Numbered from the stretch's first letter, positions 25,841 to 35,716 are shown. The stretch is 64,000 nt of DNA from Janibacter limosus (GCF_004295485.1 NZ_CP036164.1:3472001-3536000), one strand, 5' to 3'. Numbers and translations: made by a program. Notes: generated from the sequence alone by a model not told the origin.

Positions 25841-26820
25841 GCGCCACGACCGCTGAGCGCGTCGCCTCCAAGGGACGTCTCCTCGACGCGAAGCTCGCCC
25901 TCGGCATCCTGGCCGTGGGCGGGCTCCTCGTCGTCTCTCTCTTCACCGGCGTCTACGACATCTTCGGCGGGGATCGGGGGGGCGAGATGTTCGCCATCAC
26001 CCGCATCCCGCGGACCGTCGCCCTCGTCCTCGCCGGCGCCGCGATGGCGATGTCGGGCCTGGTGATGCAGCTGCTGACGCAGAACCGCTTCGTCGAGCCG
26101 ACGACGACCGGCACGACGGAGTGGGCCGGTCTCGGCCTGCTCGCCGTGATGATCCTCTTCCCGGGCGCCAGCCTCATGGAGCGGATGATCGGCGCGATCG
26201 TCGCGGCCTTCATCGGCACCATGGTCTTCTTCCTCTTCCTGCGAAGGGTGACCCTCCGGTCCTCGCTCATCGTCCCGATCGTGGGGATCATGCTGGGCGC
26301 CGTCGTGGGCTCGGTCTCCACCTTCATCGCGCTGCAGACCGACATGCTGCAGAACCTGGGGATCTGGTTCGCCGGCAGCTTCACCTCGGTCCTGAGGGGC
26401 CAGTACGAGGTGCTGTGGATCGTCGCCCTCGTGGCCATCGCCATCTTCGTGGTCGCGGACCGCTTCACCGTCGCCGGCCTCGGCGAGGAGATCTCGACCA
26501 ATGTCGGGCTCAACTACAACCAGGTCATCCTCATCGGCACCTGCCTGATCGCCGTGGCGACGGGGGTCGTGACGGTCGTCGTCGGCAACCTGCCCTTCCT
26601 CGGGCTGATCGTGCCCAACATCGTCTCGATGTTCCGCGGCGACGACCTGCGCAGCAACCTGCCGTGGGTCTGCCTGCTCGGCATCGCGATCGTCACGGTC
26701 TGCGACCTCATCGGACGCACGGTCATCGCGCCCTTCGAGGTGCCGGTCTCGCTCATCCTCGGGGTCGTCGGTGCGGTCGTCTTCGTCACCCTCCTGCTCA
26801 GGCAGCGTCGTCGTGGCTGA
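25837..26820 (+). CDS. siderophore ABC transporter permease (FecCD family), probable CTG start
   Basis: 327 residues if translation starts at CTG 25837, which overlaps the previous stop as CTGA. FecCD-type membrane protein with about 9-10 helices; ITRIPRTVALVLAGAAMAMSGLVMQLLTQNRFVEPTTTG is the family N-terminal signature and GNLPFLGLIVPNIVSMFRG the coupling region. No ATG, GTG or TTG lies in frame between the upstream stop and GTG 25915, and starting at 25915 would cut into the first helix. GGAGGGG precedes the CTG. The importer resembles YclN-Q/CeuBCDE systems. Confidence 0.85.
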   Translation: MSATTAERVASKGRLLDAKLALGILAVGGLLVVSLFTGVYDIFGGDRGGEMFAITRIPRTVALVLAGAAMAMSGLVMQLLTQNRFVEPTTTGTTEWAGLGLLAVMILFPGASLMERMIGAIVAAFIGTMVFFLFLRRVTLRSSLIVPIVGIMLGAVVGSVSTFIALQTDMLQNLGIWFAGSFTSVLRGQYEVLWIVALVAIAIFVVADRFTVAGLGEEISTNVGLNYNQVILIGTCLIAVATGVVTVVVGNLPFLGLIVPNIVSMFRGDDLRSNLPWVCLLGIAIVTVCDLIGRTVIAPFEVPVSLILGVVGAVVFVTLLLRQRRRG

Positions 26821-27898
26821 GGCGTCCACGCGGCAGCGCGTGACCCCACCGATCACGGACTCCGTGGTCGGTGGGGACTCCGCGGTGACCACGGGCGAAC
26901 GCGCGTCAGGCCCCCTTCCCACCGCTCGCTCCCGCCGGCGTTACCGGATCGTCCTGACCGTGCTCATCGTCCTGGCGGTCGGCTTCGGCTTCGGGCACCT
27001 CGCCTGGGACAACCCGATGCCGCTCGGCTCCGAGGGATTCTGGCTCGTCGCCGAGCTGCGGGCGAGCTCTCTCGTGGCGATGGCGGTCGTCGCGGTCTGC
27101 CAGGCGATCGCCACCGTGAGCTTCCAGACGGTGACCAACAACCGGATCATCACGCCCTCGATCATGGGCTTCGAGTCGCTCTACGTCGCGGTGCAGACGG
27201 CCGCCGTGTACTTCCTCGGCGTCGCCGGCCTGGGGATGCTCACCGGGCTGCCCCAGTTCGTCCTGCAGATCGCGATCATGGTCGGGCTCTCCCTCGCGCT
27301 CTACGGGTGGCTGCTGTCCGGGCGCTACGGCAATGTCGAGATCATGCTGCTGATCGGCATCGTCATCGGCGGCGGGCTCGCCTCGGTCTCCTCCTTCATG
27401 CGGCGGATGCTCACGCCCAGCGAGTTCGACGTGCTCACCGCGCGGATGTTCGGGTCGATGGCCAACGCTGACCCGATGTACTTCCCCGTCGCGATCCCCC
27501 TGTGCATCGTCGCCGCTGCCCTGCTGTGGTGGCGCTCGAGCCGGTTGAACGTCGTGGCGCTCGGCCGCGACACCGCCACCAACCTCGGGCTCAACCACCG
27601 CCACGAGCTGATGGTGACCCTCTTCCTCGTCTCGATCCTCATGGCCGTCTCGACGGCGCTCGTCGGGCCGATGACCTTCCTCGGGTTCCTCGTCGCCACC
27701 CTCGCCTACCAGTTCGCCGACAGCTATGACCACCGGCGGATCTTCCCCGTGGCCGTGCTCGTGGGCTTCGTCGTCCTGTCGGGGGCGTACTTCGTGATGA
27801 AGCACGTCTTCTACGCGCAGGGCGTCGTCTCGATCATCATCGAGCTCGTCGGCGGCTCCGTCTTCCTCATCGTCATCCTCCGCAAGGGGCGCCTGTGA
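26813..27898 (+). CDS. siderophore ABC transporter permease (FecCD family)
   Basis: 361 residues. After a 45-residue hydrophilic N-terminus come about nine membrane helices; LRASSLVAMAVVAVCQAIATVSFQTVTNNRIITPSIMGFESLY is the FecCD signature, and VGPMTFLGFLVATLAYQF the coupling helix for the ATPase. The second permease of the pair. The GTG at 26813 overlaps the preceding gene by 8 bases, and its stop overlaps the ATPase start by 4 bases. Confidence 0.9.
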   Translation: MAEASTRQRVTPPITDSVVGGDSAVTTGERASGPLPTARSRRRYRIVLTVLIVLAVGFGFGHLAWDNPMPLGSEGFWLVAELRASSLVAMAVVAVCQAIATVSFQTVTNNRIITPSIMGFESLYVAVQTAAVYFLGVAGLGMLTGLPQFVLQIAIMVGLSLALYGWLLSGRYGNVEIMLLIGIVIGGGLASVSSFMRRMLTPSEFDVLTARMFGSMANADPMYFPVAIPLCIVAAALLWWRSSRLNVVALGRDTATNLGLNHRHELMVTLFLVSILMAVSTALVGPMTFLGFLVATLAYQFADSYDHRRIFPVAVLVGFVVLSGAYFVMKHVFYAQGVVSIIIELVGGSVFLIVILRKGRL

Positions 27899-28650
27899 TC
27901 ACCCTGACCGATGTCCGCAAGACCTATGGCAGCGAGGTGACGATCGGTCCGGTCGACCTCGAGATCCCGGCCGGTGGTGTCACTGCGCTCGTCGGACCCA
28001 ACGGCGCCGGCAAGTCGACGCTGCTGACGATGATCGGTCGCCTGCTCGACCTCGACGAGGGGAGCATCGAGGTCGCCGGCTACGACGTGGCGAGCACCAA
28101 GTCCAAGGACCTGGCCAAGATCGTCTCGATCCTGCGGCAGGAAAACCACTTCATCACCCGGTTGACCGTGCGCCAGCTCGTGGGCTTCGGGCGCTTCCCC
28201 CACTCGCAGGGGCGGCTGACCGTCGAGGACGAGGAGGTCATCTCCCGCTCGATCGACTTCCTCGACCTCGGTGGGCTCGAGGGCCGCTACCTCGACCAGC
28301 TCTCCGGCGGCCAGCGGCAGCGCGCCTATGTGGCGATGGTCCTGTCCCAGGACACCGACTACGTCCTGCTCGACGAGCCGCTCAACAACCTGGACATGCA
28401 GCACTCGGTGCACATGATGCGGATGTTGCGCCGGGCCGCCGACGAGCTGGGGCGCACGATCATCGTGGTCCTGCACGACATCAACTTCGCCGGTCACTAC
28501 TCCGACCGGATCTGCGCGGTCAAGCACGGCAAGGTCGTGGAGTTCGGCACGCCGGCCGAGATCATGACCGCCGAGGTGCTCACGCGGGTCTTCGACACCC
28601 CCGTGCAGGTGATCGCCGGGCCCAACGGGCCGCTCGCCGTCTACTACTGA
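27895..28650 (+). CDS. siderophore ABC transporter ATP-binding protein
   Basis: 251 residues. Walker A GPNGAGKST (about 34-42), Q-loop in SILRQENHF, signature LSGGQRQRAYVAMVL, Walker B YVLLDEPLNNLD and switch VLHDINFA are all intact. It powers import through the two upstream permeases. GTG 27895, GTGA overlap with the upstream stop. A long inverted repeat begins 4 bases after the stop. Confidence 0.95.
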   Translation: MITLTDVRKTYGSEVTIGPVDLEIPAGGVTALVGPNGAGKSTLLTMIGRLLDLDEGSIEVAGYDVASTKSKDLAKIVSILRQENHFITRLTVRQLVGFGRFPHSQGRLTVEDEEVISRSIDFLDLGGLEGRYLDQLSGGQRQRAYVAMVLSQDTDYVLLDEPLNNLDMQHSVHMMRMLRRAADELGRTIIVVLHDINFAGHYSDRICAVKHGKVVEFGTPAEIMTAEVLTRVFDTPVQVIAGPNGPLAVYY

Positions 28651-28653
28651 CTC

Positions 28654-28765
28654 GTTACTTGCGGGTACGACGTGCACCTTCGGCCGCGGGAGGGGCGCGG
28701 GGCCCGAGTTGCCGGGCGTGAGGATCGAGCGGTCACGGCAGGTGCACGTCGTACCCGCAGGTAAC
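28654..28765. repeat. 112-bp element with 26-bp terminal inverted repeats, palindrome B
   Basis: Left arm 28654-28679 (starts GTTACTTGCGGGTACGAC) and right arm 28740-28765 are complementary at 25 of 26 positions around a 60-base GC-rich loop. It lies between convergent genes. The arms are longer than needed for termination and look like those of a miniature inverted-repeat element. No flanking duplication is obvious. Confidence 0.8.
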
Positions 28766-28774
28766 GTCGGGCGC

Positions 28775-29938
28775 TCAGCCCGCGACGGGCGCGGAGACCG
28801 GCTCGTGCGTTGGCGGGGCGAGCTCGTCACGCCGCTCGTAGGCCCAGCCGGGCCCGCGCAGCAGGAAGCCGAACCGGTCCGACCACGTGGGCGACGAGGC
28901 GATGTCCGAGGCGATGGCGCGCCACTCGTGGGTGGCGATCGTGCCGAGGTTGTAGGTCTCGATGTTGCGGGTCAGGCCGTAGCGCACCCGCTCGACCTCG
29001 GGCTCGAAGGTGCCGAAGAGCTTGTCCCACAGGATGAGGATCGAACCGTGGTTGATGTCGAGGTATTGGCGCTGGCTGCCGTGGTGGGCGCGGTGGTGGC
29101 TCGGGGTGTTGAGCAACTTCTCGAGCCAGCCGATCGACTTGACCGCCTCGGTGTGGATCCAGAACTGGTAGATCAGGTTGATCGCGCGGGCATCCTCGAT
29201 GTACCGCGGAGGGATGCCGAGGAGTGCGAGCAGACCGTAGGGGACGGCCATCGTGACGCCGTCCGCGACCGGCTGACGCAGTGCCGTGGACAGGTTGTAG
29301 CGCTCGCTGCTGTGGTGGACCACGTGGACCGCCCAGAGCCAGCGGGACTCGTGGGACAGGCGGTGGTTCCAGTAGTAGATGAAGTCCCAGCCCGCGATGG
29401 CGATCAGGTAGGCGGCAGTACCGGACCGCATCGACAGGGGGCTGCGCTCGGCCAGCTTGGTCGCGGAGGTCTGCACCGCCCAGATCGAGGCGGCGGCGAC
29501 AGCCGAGGAGCCGACGGCCGCGACGGCGGACCCCGAGGTCATCAGGCCGAGGGCGTCAACACGCGAGCGGACGGTGGTGGCGGGTGTCTGGTCCGAGGGG
29601 AGAGTGCCCGCCTCGGGCAGCCTGCCTCCGTGGTCCGCGCGCCGGCGCAGGACATCGCCGACGGTAGTCGCGACCCCGGCAGCCACCCCGAGGCCGACCA
29701 GGACATTGCCAGCCCGGGTGCGGCCGGGGTAGAGCCGGTGGATGATCGGACCGGTGACGAAGGGAGCGATCAGGCTCCCGACGCCCATGGCCAGGCTGGC
29801 GATCGTGTCATTGAGCTCGTAGTCGCCCGCGCGGTCCTCGCCCGGGGCTGCCGGGTACTTGCGCTGCCACCAGAACTCGGCTCCCATGGCGCCGACGAAG
29901 GCCGGGATGGCCAGCACGGTGAGATCGGGTCGCTGCAT
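28775..29938 (-). CDS. sterol desaturase / fatty acid hydroxylase family membrane protein
   Basis: 387 residues. The di-iron histidine motifs of the family are visible: HRLSHESRWLWAVHVVHHSSE (HxxxH then HxxHH) and HTEAVKSIGW... followed by HHRAHHG. Several hydrophobic segments, including IPAFVGAMGAEFW and GVGSLIAPFVTGPIIHRLY, place it in the membrane. The ATG at 29938 was chosen because AAAGGAG lies 7 bases upstream; an ATG at 29959 lacks this. Divergent from a TetR regulator over a perfect palindrome. Confidence 0.9.
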   Translation of the reverse strand: MQRPDLTVLAIPAFVGAMGAEFWWQRKYPAAPGEDRAGDYELNDTIASLAMGVGSLIAPFVTGPIIHRLYPGRTRAGNVLVGLGVAAGVATTVGDVLRRRADHGGRLPEAGTLPSDQTPATTVRSRVDALGLMTSGSAVAAVGSSAVAAASIWAVQTSATKLAERSPLSMRSGTAAYLIAIAGWDFIYYWNHRLSHESRWLWAVHVVHHSSERYNLSTALRQPVADGVTMAVPYGLLALLGIPPRYIEDARAINLIYQFWIHTEAVKSIGWLEKLLNTPSHHRAHHGSQRQYLDINHGSILILWDKLFGTFEPEVERVRYGLTRNIETYNLGTIATHEWRAIASDIASSPTWSDRFGFLLRGPGWAYERRDELAPPTHEPVSAPVAG

Positions 29939-29971
29939 GTCGGGGCTCCTTTGCCGCATCGAGAGGGGGAC

Positions 29972-29991
29972 AACTGACTCTAGAGTCAGTT
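29972..29991. promoter_or_regulatory. TetR-type operator, perfect 20-bp palindrome
   Basis: AACTGACTCTAGAGTCAGTT is an exact palindrome located between the divergent desaturase-like and tetR genes. It fits autoregulation and repression of the desaturase by the adjacent TetR protein. Confidence 0.8.
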
Positions 29992-30033
29992 CAGGCCGGT
30001 GACAAGATGTGCCGCATCACAGGAGGAGGAGAT

Positions 30034-30633
30034 GTGACCGGGATCGGGACGAAGGGCGTGGCTCGCGCCGAGCGCAGGCGGCAGCTCGTCGACGAGGCCG
30101 TCGAGGAGCTGGGCCGGAGGGGCTATGCCGGGGCGTCGATGGCCGATGTCGCCGAGCGCGCCGGTGTCTCCAAGGCGATGGTGCACAACGTCTTCGGCTC
30201 CAAGCAGTCGCTCGCACTGGCCTGTCTCGAGGAGGTCGGGCCCGGCCTGGTCGCGTCGATCGCGATGGCGCAGACGGCGAGCGACCCCGGGCAGCGGGCG
30301 CAGGAGACCTTCACCGCGATCTTCAGCGCGATGGCTGACCACCGCCATGCGTGGGCGCTCATCAACGACGAGACCCTGCCCGAGGGGTCCGCCGCTGCGG
30401 CCCGCGCGATGGAGCTGCGGGTGCAGCTGCGCACGATGGGGACCGTCGGCACCCGTGACGTGCTCTCCAGCGCCGGCCTGACGGACCCGCTCGACCACGA
30501 CCTCCTCGACCGGCTGTGGGAGTCGATCGTCGCTGCCGCCGTCACGTGGTGGCAGGACCACGAGGACCACTCAGCCGAGGACATGGCGGCTCGGCTCGCC
30601 CGACTGCTGGGCGTGGTCACGCTGTCGCAGTGA
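30034..30633 (+). CDS. TetR/AcrR family transcriptional regulator
   Basis: 199 residues. The N-terminal helix-turn-helix is clear (VDEAVEELGRRGYAGASMADVAERAGVSKAMVHNVFGSKQSLALACLEE). The C-terminal ligand domain is not diagnostic. The GTG at 30034 has AGGAGGAG just upstream. It is divergent from the desaturase-like gene and its last 17 bases overlap the convergent MFS gene. Confidence 0.93.
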   Translation: MTGIGTKGVARAERRRQLVDEAVEELGRRGYAGASMADVAERAGVSKAMVHNVFGSKQSLALACLEEVGPGLVASIAMAQTASDPGQRAQETFTAIFSAMADHRHAWALINDETLPEGSAAAARAMELRVQLRTMGTVGTRDVLSSAGLTDPLDHDLLDRLWESIVAAAVTWWQDHEDHSAEDMAARLARLLGVVTLSQ

Positions 30634-31933
30634 CTCCCGACGGGCCGGTCATCGACTCCCGGTCGGCAGGCAGTGCCCGGCTGGCCCGATAGGAGCCGAA
30701 GACGGCGACCACCAACCCGATGGGCACGATGACGAGCAGGGCGCGGTGAAGACCGACGGCTTCGGCGCTCAGGCCACCGACCGGTGTCGCGAAGGTGTCG
30801 GAGAGGATGCCGACGAGGATCGGTCCGAGGGTCGCCCCGACGAGGTTGAAGGACGCGAAGTAGACCGCGATGGCGGTTGCTCGCATGTCCGGTGGTGTGA
30901 CATCGGCAATCGCGGGCGAGGCTGCGGCGGAGAGGAACTGGGTGCCCGTCCAACCGGTGGCGAAGAGGGCGATGAAGAGCACCGCGTTGCCGGACCCGAG
31001 GAGCAGGGCCGCGAGGGTGAGGGGGATGGCGAGGGCGAATCCGATGGCCGGGACGACGAGGCGACCGGAGGGGTGGCGATCGGCTGCGCGGTCGGCCAGG
31101 CGTCCGCCCACCAGCAGGCCGACGATCCCGGCGAGGCCGAGGATCGCTCCGGCGCCAATGGACGCGGCCCCGATCGGTAGGCCGAAATAGCGCTGCAGGA
31201 GCGGGACGATGAAGGTGGCGACGCCGTAGGTCGGGATCTGCAACCCGATGCCGGCCACCATGAGCCAGGTGATCGTGCGGATCCGCAGCACCGCCCGGTA
31301 CGGATGCCTCTCCTGCGCGGCCGCGCGCATCTCGGCCGTGTCGGTGGCGCCACGCTCCGGCTCCTTGATGACGAGCATCGCGATCGCGAGCAGGAGACCG
31401 GGCACAGCCGCGATGATGAAGGGGGCGCGCCAGGTCCCCGTGGCCTCGACGACGACTCCGACGGTGAGGAAGGCCAGCAGGAGCCCGATGGGGATGCCGA
31501 GGGAGGCGATGCTGATGGCGCGGCTGCGGCGCTTCGGCTCGTAGGCGTCGCAGATCAGGGCATTGGACGCCGGCCCGTAGCTGGCCTCGCCGATCCCCAC
31601 GCCGAGCCGGAAGAGGAAGAGGAAGAGGAAGCCCTGAACCAGTCCGCTCGCCCCGGTGAAGAGGCTCCATACGACGAGGCCTCCGGCCATGACATAGCGG
31701 CGTGGCACCCGGTCGGCCAGCCGCCCGAGGAGCACCCCGGCGATGGCGTACACGATGGTGAAGGACCCCCCGAGCACACCGATCATCGTGTCGCTCAGGC
31801 CGAACTCGTCCTTGAGCGGCTCGACGATGACCGCCGGGATCGTCCGGTCGTAGAAGTTGACGACGTTGGCCAGGGTGAGCGTCGCCAGCAGGTACCAGCG
31901 CTGGCGGGACGTCACGGCGTCGGCGAGGGCCAT
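30617..31933 (-). CDS. MFS transporter
   Basis: 438 residues, about 12 membrane segments. NVVNFYDRTIPAVIVEPLKDEFGLSDTMIGVLGG and the loop GRLADRVPRRYVMAGG are the MFS motif A region; GEASYGPASNALICDAYEPKRRSRAIS resembles sphingosine-1-phosphate/Spinster-like and hexuronate-type carriers. Substrate unknown. ATG 31933 is used; GTG 31939 is in frame and also possible. It ends inside the 3' end of the TetR gene, tail to tail. Confidence 0.88.
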   Translation of the reverse strand: MALADAVTSRQRWYLLATLTLANVVNFYDRTIPAVIVEPLKDEFGLSDTMIGVLGGSFTIVYAIAGVLLGRLADRVPRRYVMAGGLVVWSLFTGASGLVQGFLFLFLFRLGVGIGEASYGPASNALICDAYEPKRRSRAISIASLGIPIGLLLAFLTVGVVVEATGTWRAPFIIAAVPGLLLAIAMLVIKEPERGATDTAEMRAAAQERHPYRAVLRIRTITWLMVAGIGLQIPTYGVATFIVPLLQRYFGLPIGAASIGAGAILGLAGIVGLLVGGRLADRAADRHPSGRLVVPAIGFALAIPLTLAALLLGSGNAVLFIALFATGWTGTQFLSAAASPAIADVTPPDMRATAIAVYFASFNLVGATLGPILVGILSDTFATPVGGLSAEAVGLHRALLVIVPIGLVVAVFGSYRASRALPADRESMTGPSGVTATA

Positions 31934-31978
31934 GGGCACAGTGTGGACCGCAGACGGCGTGAGGGGGAGCCGCAGCGC

Positions 31979-32854
31979 TCAGCTCGCCGCCATCGCCCAG
32001 CGCACGAGGCGGGTCGAGGTGTGCCCCGCGGCGCGGGCGAGAGTGCGCCGGCCGCCCCGGGTCGCTGGCAGGTCAAGCATCTCGCCGGCCCAGGGCGGCA
32101 GAACCGAGAGGGCTCCGGCGGCGATGAGGCCGTACCCGGGGCGGGCGAGCGCCGGCAGCGGGGGCTCGCGCAGCAGGAAGGTCGCTGCGTCGCGGGCTGT
32201 CTCGGTGGCGGCGAGCTCGGGCCGGTAGTCGGCGAGCTGGGCCTCGAGGTCCGCGACCGACGTCGGCAGGTCCCGACCGCCGAGGCGGTGCGCCGGGACC
32301 GCGGCCTGGGCGACATAGGTGTCTGCCTCGTCGACGGTCAACGGCCTGGCCCCGAAGTGCTGGTGGGCGCGCAGGAAGCACCAGACCTCGGCGACGTGGA
32401 CCCAGCGAAGGAGATGCGGGTCGTCCGCCGCGTAGGGCATGCCCAGGTCGTCGATGCCCCGGACCCGCGAGTGCACCGCCCGCACGACGTCGATCGCCTG
32501 CTCGGCGTGCTCGATCGTGCCGTAGGTGGTCGTGGCGATGTAGTGGCTCGTGCGCTGCAGCCGGCCCCACGGGTCGCCTCGGAACCCGCTGTGACCGGCG
32601 ACGCCCGCCATGGCCGAGGGGTGCAGGGACTGCAGCAGCAGGGCTGCCACCCCACCGCTGAACATCGAGGCGTCGGCGTGGACCCGCCAGATCGGGTCGT
32701 CGCTGGTGAACCACCTAGCGCCCGGCGAGTCCCAGATGTGCGCTGCGGCGTCGCGGGCGTCGGGTCCCGCCACCCGGCTGCGCAGCGCCTCGGCCAGACG
32801 TCGCCGGGCGGCGTCGATGGTCCGTGAGGTGAGGACGCGAGGGGCTCTGGCCAC
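31979..32854 (-). CDS. oxygenase MpaB family (DUF2236) protein
   Basis: 291 residues of the ER-bound oxygenase mpaB/DUF2236 type, as in latex-clearing protein relatives. Visible are the helix LLLQSLHPSAMAGVAGHSGFRGDPWGRLQRTSHYIATTTYGT and the HVAEVWCFLRAHQHFG segment; the family coordinates a b-type haem through His. GTG 32854 is preceded by TAGGCT and 6 bases, i.e. leaderless. The substrate is not predictable. Confidence 0.88.
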   Translation of the reverse strand: MARAPRVLTSRTIDAARRRLAEALRSRVAGPDARDAAAHIWDSPGARWFTSDDPIWRVHADASMFSGGVAALLLQSLHPSAMAGVAGHSGFRGDPWGRLQRTSHYIATTTYGTIEHAEQAIDVVRAVHSRVRGIDDLGMPYAADDPHLLRWVHVAEVWCFLRAHQHFGARPLTVDEADTYVAQAAVPAHRLGGRDLPTSVADLEAQLADYRPELAATETARDAATFLLREPPLPALARPGYGLIAAGALSVLPPWAGEMLDLPATRGGRRTLARAAGHTSTRLVRWAMAAS

Positions 32855-32860
32855 GCATCC

Positions 32861-32866
32861 AGCCTA
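32861..32866 (-). promoter_or_regulatory. -10 box for leaderless DUF2236 gene
   Basis: Minus-strand TAGGCT stands 6 bases before GTG 32854 with no ribosome site between. Confidence 0.5.
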
Positions 32867-32887
32867 GGACGCGCTGGCGTCCAGCCA

Positions 32888-32893
32888 TAGTGT
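32888..32893 (+). promoter_or_regulatory. -10 box for leaderless transcript of the uORF/SRPBCC pair
   Basis: TAGTGT is followed after 6 bases (CGAGCC) by ATG 32900, which opens a 9-codon ORF rather than the annotated gene. Confidence 0.5.
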
Positions 32894-32899
32894 CGAGCC

Positions 32900-32929
32900 A
32901 TGACGCCGAGCGCAGGGCACCGACGATGA
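32900..32929 (+). CDS. possible leaderless upstream ORF (MTPSAGHRR)
   Basis: A 9-residue ORF whose ATG stands at the leaderless position after TAGTGT and whose TGA overlaps the ATG of the SRPBCC gene (ATGA at 32926-32929). It could provide entry of ribosomes by translation coupling. Alternatively, the reading frame may have been broken by an indel so that it was once the true N-terminus. No homology is claimed. Confidence 0.35.
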   Translation: MTPSAGHRR

Positions 32930-33324
32930 GGTGGCACCGGACCCCCCTTCGCCTCGAGGAGACCGGGCCCGCGAGCGTCGACGAGGTCTGGCGCAGGTAC
33001 ACGACCCCCGCACTGTGGGCCGGTTGGGCGCCGCAGATCCGGGGTGTCGAGCACCCGATTGGCCGGATCGCTCCCGACGGGATGGGCGTCGTGCGGGGCC
33101 CGCTCGGGCTCCGGGTCCCCTTCGTCGTCGAGGCCGTCGACGACGATGCCATGTGCTGGGTGTGGACCCCCGCGGTGGGTCCGGTCCGGGTCCGGATGCG
33201 GCACGGCGTCGACCGGTCGGGGAGGGGCAGCCGGGCGTGGGTGGAGATCGACGCGCCCCGACCGCTCGCACTGTCCTATGCACCGATCGCACGACTCGCC
33301 CTGCGCCGACTCGTCGCGGCCTGA
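32926..33324 (+). CDS. SRPBCC (START-like) family protein
   Basis: 132 residues with the layout of a polyketide-cyclase/START-like domain: an N-terminal strand, the helix ASVDEVWRRYTTPALWAGWAPQIRGVEHP, then alternating strands and a C-terminal helix. These small proteins bind hydrophobic ligands. The ATG at 32926 overlaps the stop of a leaderless mini-ORF; no Shine-Dalgarno sequence is seen for it. Ligand unknown. Confidence 0.78.
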   Translation: MRWHRTPLRLEETGPASVDEVWRRYTTPALWAGWAPQIRGVEHPIGRIAPDGMGVVRGPLGLRVPFVVEAVDDDAMCWVWTPAVGPVRVRMRHGVDRSGRGSRAWVEIDAPRPLALSYAPIARLALRRLVAA

Positions 33325-33332
33325 GGCTCGCA

Positions 33333-33338
33333 TAGGGT
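33333..33338 (+). promoter_or_regulatory. -10 box for leaderless LOG-family gene
   Basis: TAGGGT is 6 bases before GTG 33345; no ribosome site intervenes. Confidence 0.5.
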
Positions 33339-33344
33339 CGGCGG

Positions 33345-33920
33345 GTGATCGAGCGACTGACGTGCTTCACCGGATCCACCACCGGCAACGACCCCAAGTG
33401 GGTCGATCTGGCCCGTGCGGTCGGGTCCGACCTCGCCGACCGTGGGATCGGGGTGGTCTACGGCGCGGGCGGCGGCGGCCTCATGGGTGCTCTCGCCCAG
33501 GGCGCGCTCGACGCCGGGGGCGAGGTCATCGGCGTCATCCCCTCCTTCATGATCGAGCGGGAGTGGGGCCGGGATGACCTCACCGAGGTGCACGTGGTGC
33601 AGACCATGCACGAGCGCAAGGCGCTCATGGCCGACCTGACGAGCGCCTTCCTAGCGCTGCCGGGCGGGATGGGCACCCTCGAGGAGGTCTTCGAGGTGTG
33701 GACCTGGCGCCAGATCGGGTTGCTCGACAAGCCGGTCGGGTTCCTCGACGCCGACGGCTTCTGGACGCCGCTGCTGGACTCCCTTCGCGGCATCTCGCAG
33801 GCCGGCTTCATGTCGCAGGCGAGCCTGGACGACATCGTCGTTGCCCCCGACCTGGACTCAGCGCTCGCCGGGCTGGAGTCCCGCGGAGTCGGCACGCGGA
33901 TGCTCCGGCCGCTGACCTGA
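33345..33920 (+). CDS. LOG-family (TIGR00730) Rossmann-fold phosphoribohydrolase
   Basis: 191 residues. The family motif PGGMGTLEE (about 107-115) with the ERKALM segment containing the conserved Arg is intact. Known members hydrolyse cytokinin riboside monophosphates or other nucleoside monophosphates; several bacterial ones are wrongly called lysine decarboxylases. The N-terminus CFTGSTTGND and GVVYGAGGGGLMGALAQGAL forms the nucleotide-binding part. Convergent with a small zinc-ribbon-like gene. Confidence 0.92.
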   Translation: MIERLTCFTGSTTGNDPKWVDLARAVGSDLADRGIGVVYGAGGGGLMGALAQGALDAGGEVIGVIPSFMIEREWGRDDLTEVHVVQTMHERKALMADLTSAFLALPGGMGTLEEVFEVWTWRQIGLLDKPVGFLDADGFWTPLLDSLRGISQAGFMSQASLDDIVVAPDLDSALAGLESRGVGTRMLRPLT

Positions 33921-33953
33921 GGCCCCCCCCGCATCTCCTCGCGGTCGTGCGAG

Positions 33954-34163
33954 TCAGGTGGTGTCCGGCCGGGTGCCGATGAGTCGCAGTGCGGCGGCGT
34001 CGCACTCAGGGCAGGGATGGACAAGGGGTGCGTCCACCTCCGGCCACACGACGCGGAAGATCCCGTCCGTCGTGCACCCATAGGCCACGATCCGGGCTCC
34101 CTTCGCGGGCGGGGTCTGCGGTGCCTGACGGCGATACGGGACGAAGGTGGGTTGGGCGCTCAT
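33954..34163 (-). CDS. small hypothetical protein with CxxC
   Basis: 69 residues (starts MSAQPTFVPYRRQ). C30 in VAYGCTTDG and the pair in HPCPECD could make an incomplete zinc site. ATG 34163. I do not recognise a family. It is divergent from fumC with 124 bases between starts. Confidence 0.55.
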   Translation of the reverse strand: MSAQPTFVPYRRQAPQTPPAKGARIVAYGCTTDGIFRVVWPEVDAPLVHPCPECDAAALRLIGTRPDTT

Positions 34164-34274
34164 GCGCAGATGATGCGTTGATCTCGTTTCCTGGTGCGGA
34201 CGCGCGTGTTTCGGGCACGTTGCCGGCCCGGATCGAAGGGGGGAAGCCCTGCGATGTCGTCCGGGACGGCCGAG

Positions 34275-34280
34275 TAGCGT
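34275..34280 (+). promoter_or_regulatory. -10 box for leaderless fumC
   Basis: TAGCGT stands 7 bases before the fumC ATG at 34288; the interval TGAGCCC is not a ribosome site. The same TAGCGT occurs before the aldo/keto reductase at 54190. Confidence 0.6.
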
Positions 34281-34287
34281 TGAGCCC

Positions 34288-35691
<1,404 letters not shown>

Positions 35692-35716
35692 CCAGGAGCG
35701 AGCACCGAGCACAGCC

